This document shows, in pieces, positions 7,193 to 13,784 of a DNA stretch of 19,591 nucleotides; positions within the stretch are counted from its first letter, which is position 1; every line of letters starts with the position of its first letter. Location: contig JAZLIL010000040.1 in the NCBI GenBank assembly GCA_045617405.1, forward strand, positions 1 through 19,591, written 5' to 3'. Origin of the DNA: JAZLIL01 sp045617405 (GTDB taxonomy: Bacteria > Bacillota > Clostridia > Lachnospirales > Lachnospiraceae). Below the pieces are notes generated by a model, which saw nothing but the letters and a program-made list of their open reading frames with translations, was not told where the DNA came from and searched no databases. A program made the position numbers and the translations under genes.

Positions 7193-8194
7193 TTATACCA
7201 GCTTGTTAAATCTGAAGTACTGATCAAAGGTACGAATCTCTTTGAAATCGCCCTTCGCCGAAATCTCTCCCGACATAAACGCTCCCTGGAAAGTGATGCG
7301 TCCGTTTATCAGCCTGTTCATAATGTCCTTCGTCAGCTTTGCATGGACATCTGCATCGGGCATCGGTTCGTAGGCGATGTGAAGAGATTTCTTTCTGATT
7401 CGAAGCGAAAGAGTCTTCCTCGAATCGGTAATCTCAAGTTCAAAGGAAAGATCACCCTCGTTCTCGGGCGGAATAAAGTTCTCCCTGAAGTTTCTGATGT
7501 ATTCCTGCCCGCCTTCTTCGCGGTTTCCCTCAAGCATTTCCCTAAACATCGACGACAATTCCTCAATGTCTTCCTTCTGCTTTTTGACAAAAGTATCATC
7601 CGAAACATAGATTGAAAGCTGCTCGCTCTCCTGAGGCGTAAGCTCCATGCCTGAATTTCTCGCAAGTCCGAGAACTGCTCCGGTACTTGACGGAAAGCCC
7701 GGCTGATTTCTGTCGACAGTCCTGTAAAGATCCTCTGCCCTTTTCTCAATCATCTTCTGATAAACGGGATTCGTCTCAAATTCAACATGATCGGGGGCAT
7801 ACGCACAAATTCCCTCTGCAAGCCTGCCGCCAAGAAGCTCCCATGCTTTCTGAAGTGTCAGGACAGCCTCCTTTTCGCCTTCTGTCGAAGAAAGAACGAG
7901 CGGCATCATGTATATTTTCTTGATCAGTTCCTTGTCACCGTAGAGCCAGCATGAATCAAGGAACTGCTGCATCAGTCCGCCGATCCCGAACCATTCCACA
8001 TTGATTGCAAGAATGCAGGCATCGCACTCCTTCAGCGTCTTAGGAAGCATGGAAATCCCGTTTTTCTGCTCATAAAGATTATACTTCGTGCAGCCGACAC
8101 GCAGTTCCTCGAAAACAGATACTATCTTATTCATACAATACAGTGTGGGATCCTCAATCAATCCCCTTCCGCCGTAGTAAATGTTGATCTTCAT
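7193..8194 (-). CDS. Flavodoxin-fold NAD(P)H-dependent reductase fused to an SCP2-like domain
   Basis: 333 residues. The N-terminal half (about 1-190) begins with a beta strand MKINIYYGG and includes ACILAINVEWFGIGGLMQQFLDSCW (about 59-83), which resembles the flavin-binding and dimer region of NADPH-dependent FMN reductase/flavodoxin-like proteins. After a helical linker (about 200-235), the C-terminal 100 residues end with ADVHAKLTKDIMNRLINGRI and FMSGEISAKGD, a pattern like SCP2 sterol-binding domains. Cofactor and substrate are not evident. ATG at 8194 has AAGGAG 7 nt upstream. It has its own promoter (8239-8267) overlapping the end of the preceding gene, and shares the terminator at 7131-7186. 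Domain calls are by eye, so moderately sure. Confidence 0.7.
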   Translation of the reverse strand: MKINIYYGGRGLIEDPTLYCMNKIVSVFEELRVGCTKYNLYEQKNGISMLPKTLKECDACILAINVEWFGIGGLMQQFLDSCWLYGDKELIKKIYMMPLVLSSTEGEKEAVLTLQKAWELLGGRLAEGICAYAPDHVEFETNPVYQKMIEKRAEDLYRTVDRNQPGFPSSTGAVLGLARNSGMELTPQESEQLSIYVSDDTFVKKQKEDIEELSSMFREMLEGNREEGGQEYIRNFRENFIPPENEGDLSFELEITDSRKTLSLRIRKKSLHIAYEPMPDADVHAKLTKDIMNRLINGRITFQGAFMSGEISAKGDFKEIRTFDQYFRFNKLV

Positions 8195-8238
8195 GAGCTT
8201 TCTCCTTGCAGTTCGATTGACAAATTAACATTTACATT

Positions 8239-8267
8239 ATTGTATCATTAATGTCCGTTCACCTCAA
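8239..8267 (-). promoter_or_regulatory. Sigma-A promoter of the reductase gene
   Basis: Minus strand: -35 TTGAGG (8262-8267), 17-bp spacer, -10 TACAAT (8239-8244). The -35 overlaps the TGA stop of the DUF6382 gene, and no terminator separates the Tad operon from this gene, so read-through is also possible. Confidence 0.65.
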
Positions 8268-9274
8268 CGACTTTTCGCAAATAATGCGGCTTTCGAAAAC
8301 CGTGATTTCATTTCCGCCGAGATTCTTTTAAGTCGTTCCTTCATCCACAAAAGAAACTTCTCACGAATAACAAGTATAATAAAGTCATAGGCACCCGATA
8401 AAGCATATACAAAGACAAACACAAACAAAAGCTTTCCGGGACTGACTTGCCCCGAATTTCGATCCATCATCAGATTGCCGGATAACGACAGGTAAAACAG
8501 GTACAAAAGCATCGCTCTCGGAACCAGAAGCAGAACAAACTTCAGTATACGTCCTTTCATTCTGTCCATTGTGCTTTCGGAAGAAGGACTGCTCTTCTTT
8601 TCTTCCTTTGATTCGCAGTCGGAATTTTCGTTAACCGCCGAATCGGAAGCAGTATCTGCCTTTGCTTTCGGTTCGTTTGGAACCGGCTTCGCACATTCGG
8701 CTTCTTCCCCGTCTGTATCCCTTCGGTCCTCATCCTCCCTGAGAAGCTGCTTCTCTATATCCGGGAAATCCTGCGACTCGCATTTAGAAGCACCGTACAA
8801 TCTGTAGACGGGTTCTACCGCCTCGCTGTCATCATAGTCAATCATGTCCATAAGATATGTGGCAAGCTCGGCTAAAGATTCGCATACCGGTTTATTTAAC
8901 CCGGGGAGATATACAAATTCAAATGCGCTTCCGCCAAAGTAGATGTAGTCCGGAGAATAAAGCACCTCGTTGGGATTAAGAAAATATCCTCTGATACTTG
9001 AAAGCACAAGACCTATTCCTGCAACAAGACTCCTTACCGGTTCAGCCGACAGCTTTTGCTCTTTGCAAAGCTCAGCAAGACTTTTTCGCCCTCCTGCATC
9101 ATAGCTCAAGACCACCGTGTCGCCCGTCTCCCTGATATGCGGTGTCAAAAAGCCCGGAATACTGTTGTTCTCAAGCATCCTGAGTTCACAGGCGCAATAC
9201 CGGCCTTCATCCTTCGATATACTGATACAAAGCCGCCTGCTATTCAGTTCTGTACTTTCAGCAATTTGATACAC
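8264..9274 (-). CDS. DUF6382 domain membrane protein at the end of the Tad operon, lacking an FHA domain
   Basis: 336 residues. The N-terminal 170 residues resemble DUF6382 (from memory): ELRMLENNSIPGFLTPHI, then VVLSYDAGGRKSLAEL, LSAEPVRSLVAGI and VLYSPDYIYFG. In many Clostridia this domain precedes a phosphothreonine-binding FHA domain; here an acidic low-complexity linker (about 180-235) leads instead to two membrane segments (about 244-265 and 281-303) and a basic C-terminal helix. No FHA signature is visible. Start is GTG at 9274 with AGGAGG 8 nt upstream (9283-9288); it overlaps the end of the TadE gene by 31 nt. Its position suggests an accessory or regulatory role in pilus assembly; this is inference. 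Confidence 0.75.
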   Translation of the reverse strand: MYQIAESTELNSRRLCISISKDEGRYCACELRMLENNSIPGFLTPHIRETGDTVVLSYDAGGRKSLAELCKEQKLSAEPVRSLVAGIGLVLSSIRGYFLNPNEVLYSPDYIYFGGSAFEFVYLPGLNKPVCESLAELATYLMDMIDYDDSEAVEPVYRLYGASKCESQDFPDIEKQLLREDEDRRDTDGEEAECAKPVPNEPKAKADTASDSAVNENSDCESKEEKKSSPSSESTMDRMKGRILKFVLLLVPRAMLLYLFYLSLSGNLMMDRNSGQVSPGKLLFVFVFVYALSGAYDFIILVIREKFLLWMKERLKRISAEMKSRFSKAALFAKSR

Positions 9275-9696
9275 TGCGACTGCCTCCTTATCTGTTCCCT
9301 GTTTGTATCACACCAAAACACCTTGCGGGAACTGCGTTTCGGAGAAATACCCTGTCCGGTCAAACCTCCCGGAATTCGAAAAGCAGTTTCATAAGATGCT
9401 GCAGCACTGCATCCGAATTGATTCCGATTTATGTCGACAGCTTCCGCTCTTGCATAAAGAAGCACATCGTCAAGCTTACGGGCAGTACTCTCACGGCCGA
9501 CCTGTACATCCGAATCCTGCCCCTCACGCCCCGCTTCAAAAATGTCGAGCGCCTGCTCATAAAGGATACTTACTCCGCTGACGGAGTTGTAACAATGAAA
9601 GCAAAGGTACATCCCGCAAAACAAAACACATAGCAGAGCAGGAAAAACATAGGCTGCTTCTACGGTAAAATAGGCCGGCAATCTGATTCTTTTCAT
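9244..9696 (-). CDS. TadE-like pseudopilin (second of two)
   Basis: 150 residues. A short basic leader (KRIRLPA) precedes YFTVEAAYVFPALLCVLFCGMYLCF, a prepilin-type segment with Glu at +5 if cleavage follows A8, as in TadE/TadG pseudopilins. The remainder (about 50-150) is a soluble extracytoplasmic region with no recognised motif. Its ATG overlaps the stop of the prepilin peptidase gene as ATGA (9693-9696), so translation is probably coupled. It likely is processed by that peptidase and acts as a minor pilin; the specific role is inferred from context. Confidence 0.82.
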   Translation of the reverse strand: MKRIRLPAYFTVEAAYVFPALLCVLFCGMYLCFHCYNSVSGVSILYEQALDIFEAGREGQDSDVQVGRESTARKLDDVLLYARAEAVDINRNQFGCSAAASYETAFRIPGGLTGQGISPKRSSRKVFWCDTNREQIRRQSQCIKLLKVQN

Positions 9697-10115
9697 ATCG
9701 CCACCGCCATTATGCCAAAGAGAAAAAAAGGAAAGAATGCTATCTCGTCATTTCTTTTCCACCTCCTGAACGGGAAAGCAGCTATGGCAAATATCAAAAG
9801 CATTGAAAATGACATGTAGAGAATCTGAGTAACACCAGGCATTCCAAATGCAATCCCCGCAGCCAGAACAAGTATCCCGTCGGCCGCTCCCAGCTTTTTC
9901 TTTGTTATAACGCTTCCGGCAACAAGGACCGCACCCGGTATCATTCCCGCAATCCTGCCGGACAAAGAAATTTCTGTCTGTGTTACTCCGAACAGAATCA
10001 TCGATACCGTCACGGCAAGTAATGCTGCAAGACTGACTTTCTTATCGACCAGATCTTCTATCGATGCTCCAAGAAGCAGTGTAATCATCAGAAGAAACAA
10101 AATAAACCCCGTCAT
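9693..10115 (-). CDS. Prepilin peptidase, A24 family (TadV/CpaA-like)
   Basis: A polytopic membrane aspartic peptidase that would cleave Flp prepilin and TadE-like pseudopilins on the cytoplasmic side. From ATG at 10115 it has 140 residues, usual for TadV, with several membrane segments (about 3-18, 29-45, 54-70, 78-95, 98-115 and 125-140). Candidate catalytic aspartates: D21 in the segment ASIEDLVDKKV and D79 in LGAADGIL. The second corresponds to the GxGD motif but reads GAAD, with alanine for the conserved glycine. ATG is chosen over an upstream in-frame ATG (10154) because AAAGGAG lies 4 nt before it and the upstream TGA overlaps as ATGA. It sits between two TadE-like genes. Confidence 0.88.
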   Translation of the reverse strand: MTGFILFLLMITLLLGASIEDLVDKKVSLAALLAVTVSMILFGVTQTEISLSGRIAGMIPGAVLVAGSVITKKKLGAADGILVLAAGIAFGMPGVTQILYMSFSMLLIFAIAAFPFRRWKRNDEIAFFPFFLFGIMAVAI

Positions 10116-10957
10116 GGTTCTCCTTTCTTTTCGGAAGCAGCGCACTTTGAACACGGCCCAATTCCCGTCAAAGTGCTTTTCTCTACCTTTCTCACTGTTC
10201 GCTTCAGCCCGCTGCAGCCCCGCTCCGAATGCCAGGCAGTTCCGTGCTTTGCAACATATACCGTTCCGGAAGGCGTTCCTTTGGCCGAACAGATCTCACA
10301 GGGGGCATACCTTGATCCCGAAGAATTCCTTGCTGTCGCAAGAAGCGATGCATCTATTGCGGTTATGGCAAGTTTCAGATAGGTGCAGTCGGGACTTTTG
10401 TGATATACAGTTCCGTTTTCGCAGACATATACATATTCTTTGTCCTCATTTACTCCGTCACCTTCCTCTTCGCTTTCAATCCCGCCGCAGCCGTCAAAAA
10501 ATCTGACGAGTACTTTCTGCGTGTGCGTCGAAGCTCTTCCGAGACGAATCGGCAAACGCGGTTCAATACGGTAATCACAGACAAGCTCGAGACATCCCAG
10601 CTCGTCATAAATGACCGAACGAGAAAAATCACAGGTCAATTTACCGACAAGCCCCGGAATTCCCTCCTCTCTGACACCGGCTTCTACTATTGCGCCAATC
10701 ACATACTTGCTGCCTTCAGCAAACAAAAAGCTGTTTTCATCAGTTTCGGAAAGACCGACAAAGCCCGTCAGGCTCTCTGCCGCTCCAATCTGTCTCCCGG
10801 TCTCAAACATCTGATGCTGAAGAAGAATCCCAAGTTCCATCGCGCTGAAAAAGTACAGGAAAGCCATTATCACGAAAAAACAAAGCGGCACGGCAAACGA
10901 TGCCTCTACGGTAAGTGATGCCACTATTCTCTTTTTCTGCGTCTGCGTACTGCTCAT
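10112..10957 (-). CDS. TadE-like pseudopilin with two C-terminal His/Cys modules
   Basis: 281 residues. The N-terminus VASLTVEASFAVPLCFFVIM is a TadE-type prepilin segment (Glu at +5 after A13). A middle extracytoplasmic region runs to about 155, then an acidic linker (160-174). The C-terminal third has two tandem units of the same pattern: VYVCENGTVYH186-x4-C191 ... PC220EIC223, and VYVAKHGTAWH243-x4-C248 ... PC269SKC272. Each offers one His and three Cys, a plausible metal-binding or disulfide module; similar 'YHxxxC...PCxxC' units occur at C-termini of other secreted proteins. ATG at 10957 has a weak AGGAAA upstream; an in-frame 18-codon ORF ends 15 nt before it. Coupled to the prepilin peptidase gene by ATGA overlap. 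Confidence 0.82.
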   Translation of the reverse strand: MSSTQTQKKRIVASLTVEASFAVPLCFFVIMAFLYFFSAMELGILLQHQMFETGRQIGAAESLTGFVGLSETDENSFLFAEGSKYVIGAIVEAGVREEGIPGLVGKLTCDFSRSVIYDELGCLELVCDYRIEPRLPIRLGRASTHTQKVLVRFFDGCGGIESEEEGDGVNEDKEYVYVCENGTVYHKSPDCTYLKLAITAIDASLLATARNSSGSRYAPCEICSAKGTPSGTVYVAKHGTAWHSERGCSGLKRTVRKVEKSTLTGIGPCSKCAASEKKGEP

Positions 10958-10972
10958 TACTGTTTTTCCTGA

Positions 10973-11029
10973 TTAACTATCCCGGTCCGGACTCTTCTCT
11001 CTTTGCCCTAAGAGGTTTTGCTCCGACAT
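10973..11029 (-). CDS. Possible 18-codon leader ORF upstream of the first TadE gene
   Basis: An ATG at 11029 with AAAGGA 4 nt upstream opens an 18-residue hydrophilic peptide (MSEQNLLGQREKSPDRDS) ending at TAA (10973-10975). It is in the same frame as the TadE-like gene, 15 nt before its ATG. It could be a leader peptide for translational coupling, a decayed N-terminus, or chance. No homologue is recognised. Confidence 0.3.
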   Translation of the reverse strand: MSEQNLLGQREKSPDRDS

Positions 11030-11040
11030 CTGTTCCTTTC

Positions 11041-11144
11041 GTTTCCGGCAGGTGTGTGTCTGTTCTATGCTGCAAATCCGCCCGGAGAGACGATCCTTTA
11101 TTTTTAGTTTGACTTTATAGAACAGACTCACACCTGTCGGAAAC
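11041..11144. repeat. 28-bp imperfect inverted repeat between DUF5702 and TadE genes
   Basis: Arms 11041-11068 and 11117-11144 are complementary at 26 of 28 positions, enclosing 48 bases. In the minus-strand transcript they would form a long stem broken by one A-C and one A-A mismatch. The outer end touches the stop codon of the DUF5702 gene, and the other arm ends just before the Shine-Dalgarno of the 18-codon ORF. No T-tract follows, so it is not a standard terminator. It may be an mRNA processing or stabilising element, or a tiny mobile-element relic; no target-site duplication was seen. Confidence 0.85.
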
Positions 11145-13567
11145 TACCTGTAACAGGCCCCCTCATCCACTCTGAAAGAGTACCCTTGTGAAAAACCCGT
11201 CGCTTTCGGAATTACGTTCGAGAACCTGGCGGGAACAGTCATATCGGCTGTCACATGAAACTGAGTGAGACAGTTTGATATCAGAAATGTATCCTTCTTC
11301 ATCCGAAGATTTTCCTGTATCAGATCAAGCATTCTGTAGGATACGGACTCAGTATCAGACATCAGCAGAAACAGTGTCAGATACTGACCGTAGTCAAGTG
11401 AGCATTCCTTCGGAAGAGCAGCGAGAACCGTCTTAAGCCTTTCGGCCAGTATCTCTTTGTTAAAAGCAAACAGATCCGCAAAGGTTACCACACATGACTG
11501 ACTGCCTGTAAGAACCGGCACCTTTCTTCCGTCAAGCAAAACGACACACTCCGTAACAGCCTGCTCAAATGCCCAGAGTGTCAGAACCGCATACTTAACT
11601 GCTGCCACAAGGAAGGGCAGAAAAGTCAGCCCGACAGCACCTGCGGCAAATGCTGCCGCCTCCGCCTGCATGGATGGGTTGCTGAATACATAGATTGCAG
11701 AAGGCACCAGCCTGAGACCAAGAATCATTCCTGCCGTTCCAAGAAGATTGACACTGTCGGCTTCGCTCCCGCAGATCAGATACTCTCTCTCGTAAGAAAG
11801 TGCTGTCGGGTCGGTCTTTTCCGCTTTGGGCTCTGTCTTTTCACCCGAACCGGTACCCGTATCAGCCGCCTTCGAAGAGAGGCCGTCTGTGTAGCAGGTG
11901 AAGAGCTGCGTCCCGTACGCCGAAACTGCCCCTTTATCGGAAAGAATATCAATACTTTTCTCCAGGATTTCTTCATACCCTTCCGGCTCTGACAGGCTTT
12001 CGTGGCTTCCCGCACTACTTGGAAGACGGTCCCTCCTGAGCGTTTTTCCGGATATTTCTGCACTTCCCGTAAGCCACGAGGCAATCCCCTCCGACACCGT
12101 CTGCTTAAGTGCAGTCTCTGCCTTTCCCGACAATCCTTCCGTGTTAATACCGCTGTAATCGAAGAACAGTCCCGAGTAGGAATAGCCTGCAAGTTCTTTT
12201 GAAATCTCAGATACTCTTTCTGCAAATTCGGAATGAAGCATTCCCTCGGGATAGCAGGATAATCCTGCCGCCAGGGACGAAGCTCTCTCCAATACATCAA
12301 TGTTTTTCACCAATGTCTCTCTGCCTGCAGCGTAATCGTAAAGATCCCCGGGAGAAATCCCGACTGCTGTTTTCATAATATCAAGCCCTTCCCCGAGGTT
12401 ATCATAAAGGGCCTCATCCAGCTGATCCCTGTTCGACTCAAGGAGCTTTTCAAATCCTGACACAACCGGTTGCAGTGCCAGTTTCTGTGCTTCAAGACCA
12501 TCAATAGCAGATACGGCTTCAAAACATGCTCCTTTTGTGCCGTTGAAAAGATCGAGCAGCGTTGCCGCCGACTGTGACAGTTCTTCCTCAAGCGTTGCCA
12601 CCACCCTCGCGCAGGAAGACCTTTGCTCTTCAAGGCTGTCGAGCGCAAGACTGAATGCCAGCGCTGCTCCGGGGTCAGCGCTTCCTGCGGTTGACGAGGT
12701 GCTTCTCAAAAATTCACTGATCGTCTCTTCCGCTTCGTGAAGAGATTTTCTTGCACCATACAGCCTGCTGCCTGTTTCTGATATTTCAGAAAGGTACTTT
12801 TCGGGATTAACGTAACGTGATGAAATTACTCCAAACAGGCGCTGATTATTGATTCCCGCATTTGCGGACGTGACCTCTGACACCATCAGACGTTTTACAA
12901 AATTCTGCCTTGTTTCGGGCACAGATCTGATTCCCGTAAAAAGATCCCCGTCGGAAAACGACAAACCGTCAACAACTCCCATAAGTTCAAGTGTTTTCAG
13001 GTCCAGAACCGCAAGCTTTTCCGATGTCTTTGTCCCCTCTTCTATAAGTGCCGCCTTCCGGCTGCTCCCTTTAAGCCCGGACGCATCGGAAAGAAGCGAC
13101 TCGATAAGTTTTTCACCGAGACTGTAAACCTCAAACTCTCGTACCTGGGATATAAAGGAAGCGGCACCGTTATCGCAGAGTGTTTTCATACTTTTTACGC
13201 TTATATCTTCGATTCTGCTTTCAAAAAGGTATGATTGTGAAGAATCATTTATCATTGAGAAATTACCTATGGGATTCACGGACGGAGCCATGTACATCTC
13301 AACCATAGCTTCAATCGCAGGCTCTTCTATCACCGCCCCTTCAAAGCCTGCGTTAAATCCAAAGATTCCATAGCGTTCAAACAGGGGAAGCCAGTAATCA
13401 GACAGCACAGATTCACAGGCGGTCGCACAGGCTTCTTTCGCCATAGCTCTGGAAGCGGTAAACCGGGCTCCTTCAAGACAAGTAAGCAGAAGAGAAAGAA
13501 TACATCCGAGAACAAGCGCCAGATAAACCGTTACGCTCCCTTCCGCCTTTCTTCGAAAAAGCTTCAT
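11144..13567 (-). CDS. DUF5702 domain-containing Tad-associated protein
   Basis: A large (807-residue) protein with a prepilin-like N-terminus: basic leader ending in G10, then SVTVYLALVLGCILSLLLTCLEGARFTA. Tyr15 takes the place of the Glu usually at +5, as I recall for DUF5702 proteins. Next comes the family-like KEACATACESVLSDYWLPLFERYGIFGF, then a long alpha-helical, partly coiled-coil region (about 120-500) and a hydrophobic stretch (about 610-680). It lies 1 nt after the Flp pilin stop (TGATATG), so translation is probably coupled. The role may be that of a large minor pilin or envelope-spanning assembly factor; function is not established. Most of the region downstream of residue 80 has no motif I recognise. 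Confidence 0.8.
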   Translation of the reverse strand: MKLFRRKAEGSVTVYLALVLGCILSLLLTCLEGARFTASRAMAKEACATACESVLSDYWLPLFERYGIFGFNAGFEGAVIEEPAIEAMVEMYMAPSVNPIGNFSMINDSSQSYLFESRIEDISVKSMKTLCDNGAASFISQVREFEVYSLGEKLIESLLSDASGLKGSSRKAALIEEGTKTSEKLAVLDLKTLELMGVVDGLSFSDGDLFTGIRSVPETRQNFVKRLMVSEVTSANAGINNQRLFGVISSRYVNPEKYLSEISETGSRLYGARKSLHEAEETISEFLRSTSSTAGSADPGAALAFSLALDSLEEQRSSCARVVATLEEELSQSAATLLDLFNGTKGACFEAVSAIDGLEAQKLALQPVVSGFEKLLESNRDQLDEALYDNLGEGLDIMKTAVGISPGDLYDYAAGRETLVKNIDVLERASSLAAGLSCYPEGMLHSEFAERVSEISKELAGYSYSGLFFDYSGINTEGLSGKAETALKQTVSEGIASWLTGSAEISGKTLRRDRLPSSAGSHESLSEPEGYEEILEKSIDILSDKGAVSAYGTQLFTCYTDGLSSKAADTGTGSGEKTEPKAEKTDPTALSYEREYLICGSEADSVNLLGTAGMILGLRLVPSAIYVFSNPSMQAEAAAFAAGAVGLTFLPFLVAAVKYAVLTLWAFEQAVTECVVLLDGRKVPVLTGSQSCVVTFADLFAFNKEILAERLKTVLAALPKECSLDYGQYLTLFLLMSDTESVSYRMLDLIQENLRMKKDTFLISNCLTQFHVTADMTVPARFSNVIPKATGFSQGYSFRVDEGACYR

Positions 13568-13568
13568 A

Positions 13569-13736
13569 TCAGTTCCCGATTATCGCATTTGTATTTCCGG
13601 TGATAGAATTAAATGCATTGTCCACGATTCCGGTAACCTGCGTCCTGAAAATCAGTACAAGGGCAATCAGCACTACAAGAATCAGAATAATCTCAATTAC
13701 TCCGACACCCCGGTCATCATTAATTAATCGTTTCAT
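13569..13736 (-). CDS. flp: Flp family type IVb major pilin
   Basis: The main structural subunit of the Tad pilus: 55 residues, the normal Flp size. A leader MKRLINDDRG ends at a glycine cleavage site; the mature protein begins VGVIEIILILVVLIALVLIF with Glu at +5, followed by a short polar tail. The residue after Glu is Ile, not the Tyr of classical Flp 'EY'. ATG at 13736 has AAAGGAGG close upstream; an in-frame ATG at 13760 would add eight residues before the Shine-Dalgarno and is not preferred. Located after tadC and directly before the DUF5702 gene, a typical Clostridia Tad arrangement. Confidence 0.92.
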   Translation of the reverse strand: MKRLINDDRGVGVIEIILILVVLIALVLIFRTQVTGIVDNAFNSITGNTNAIIGN

Positions 13737-13784
13737 AGCTCCTCCTTTCAAAGTAACCATTTTCTTTTCATCTTCTGCCGGTAG

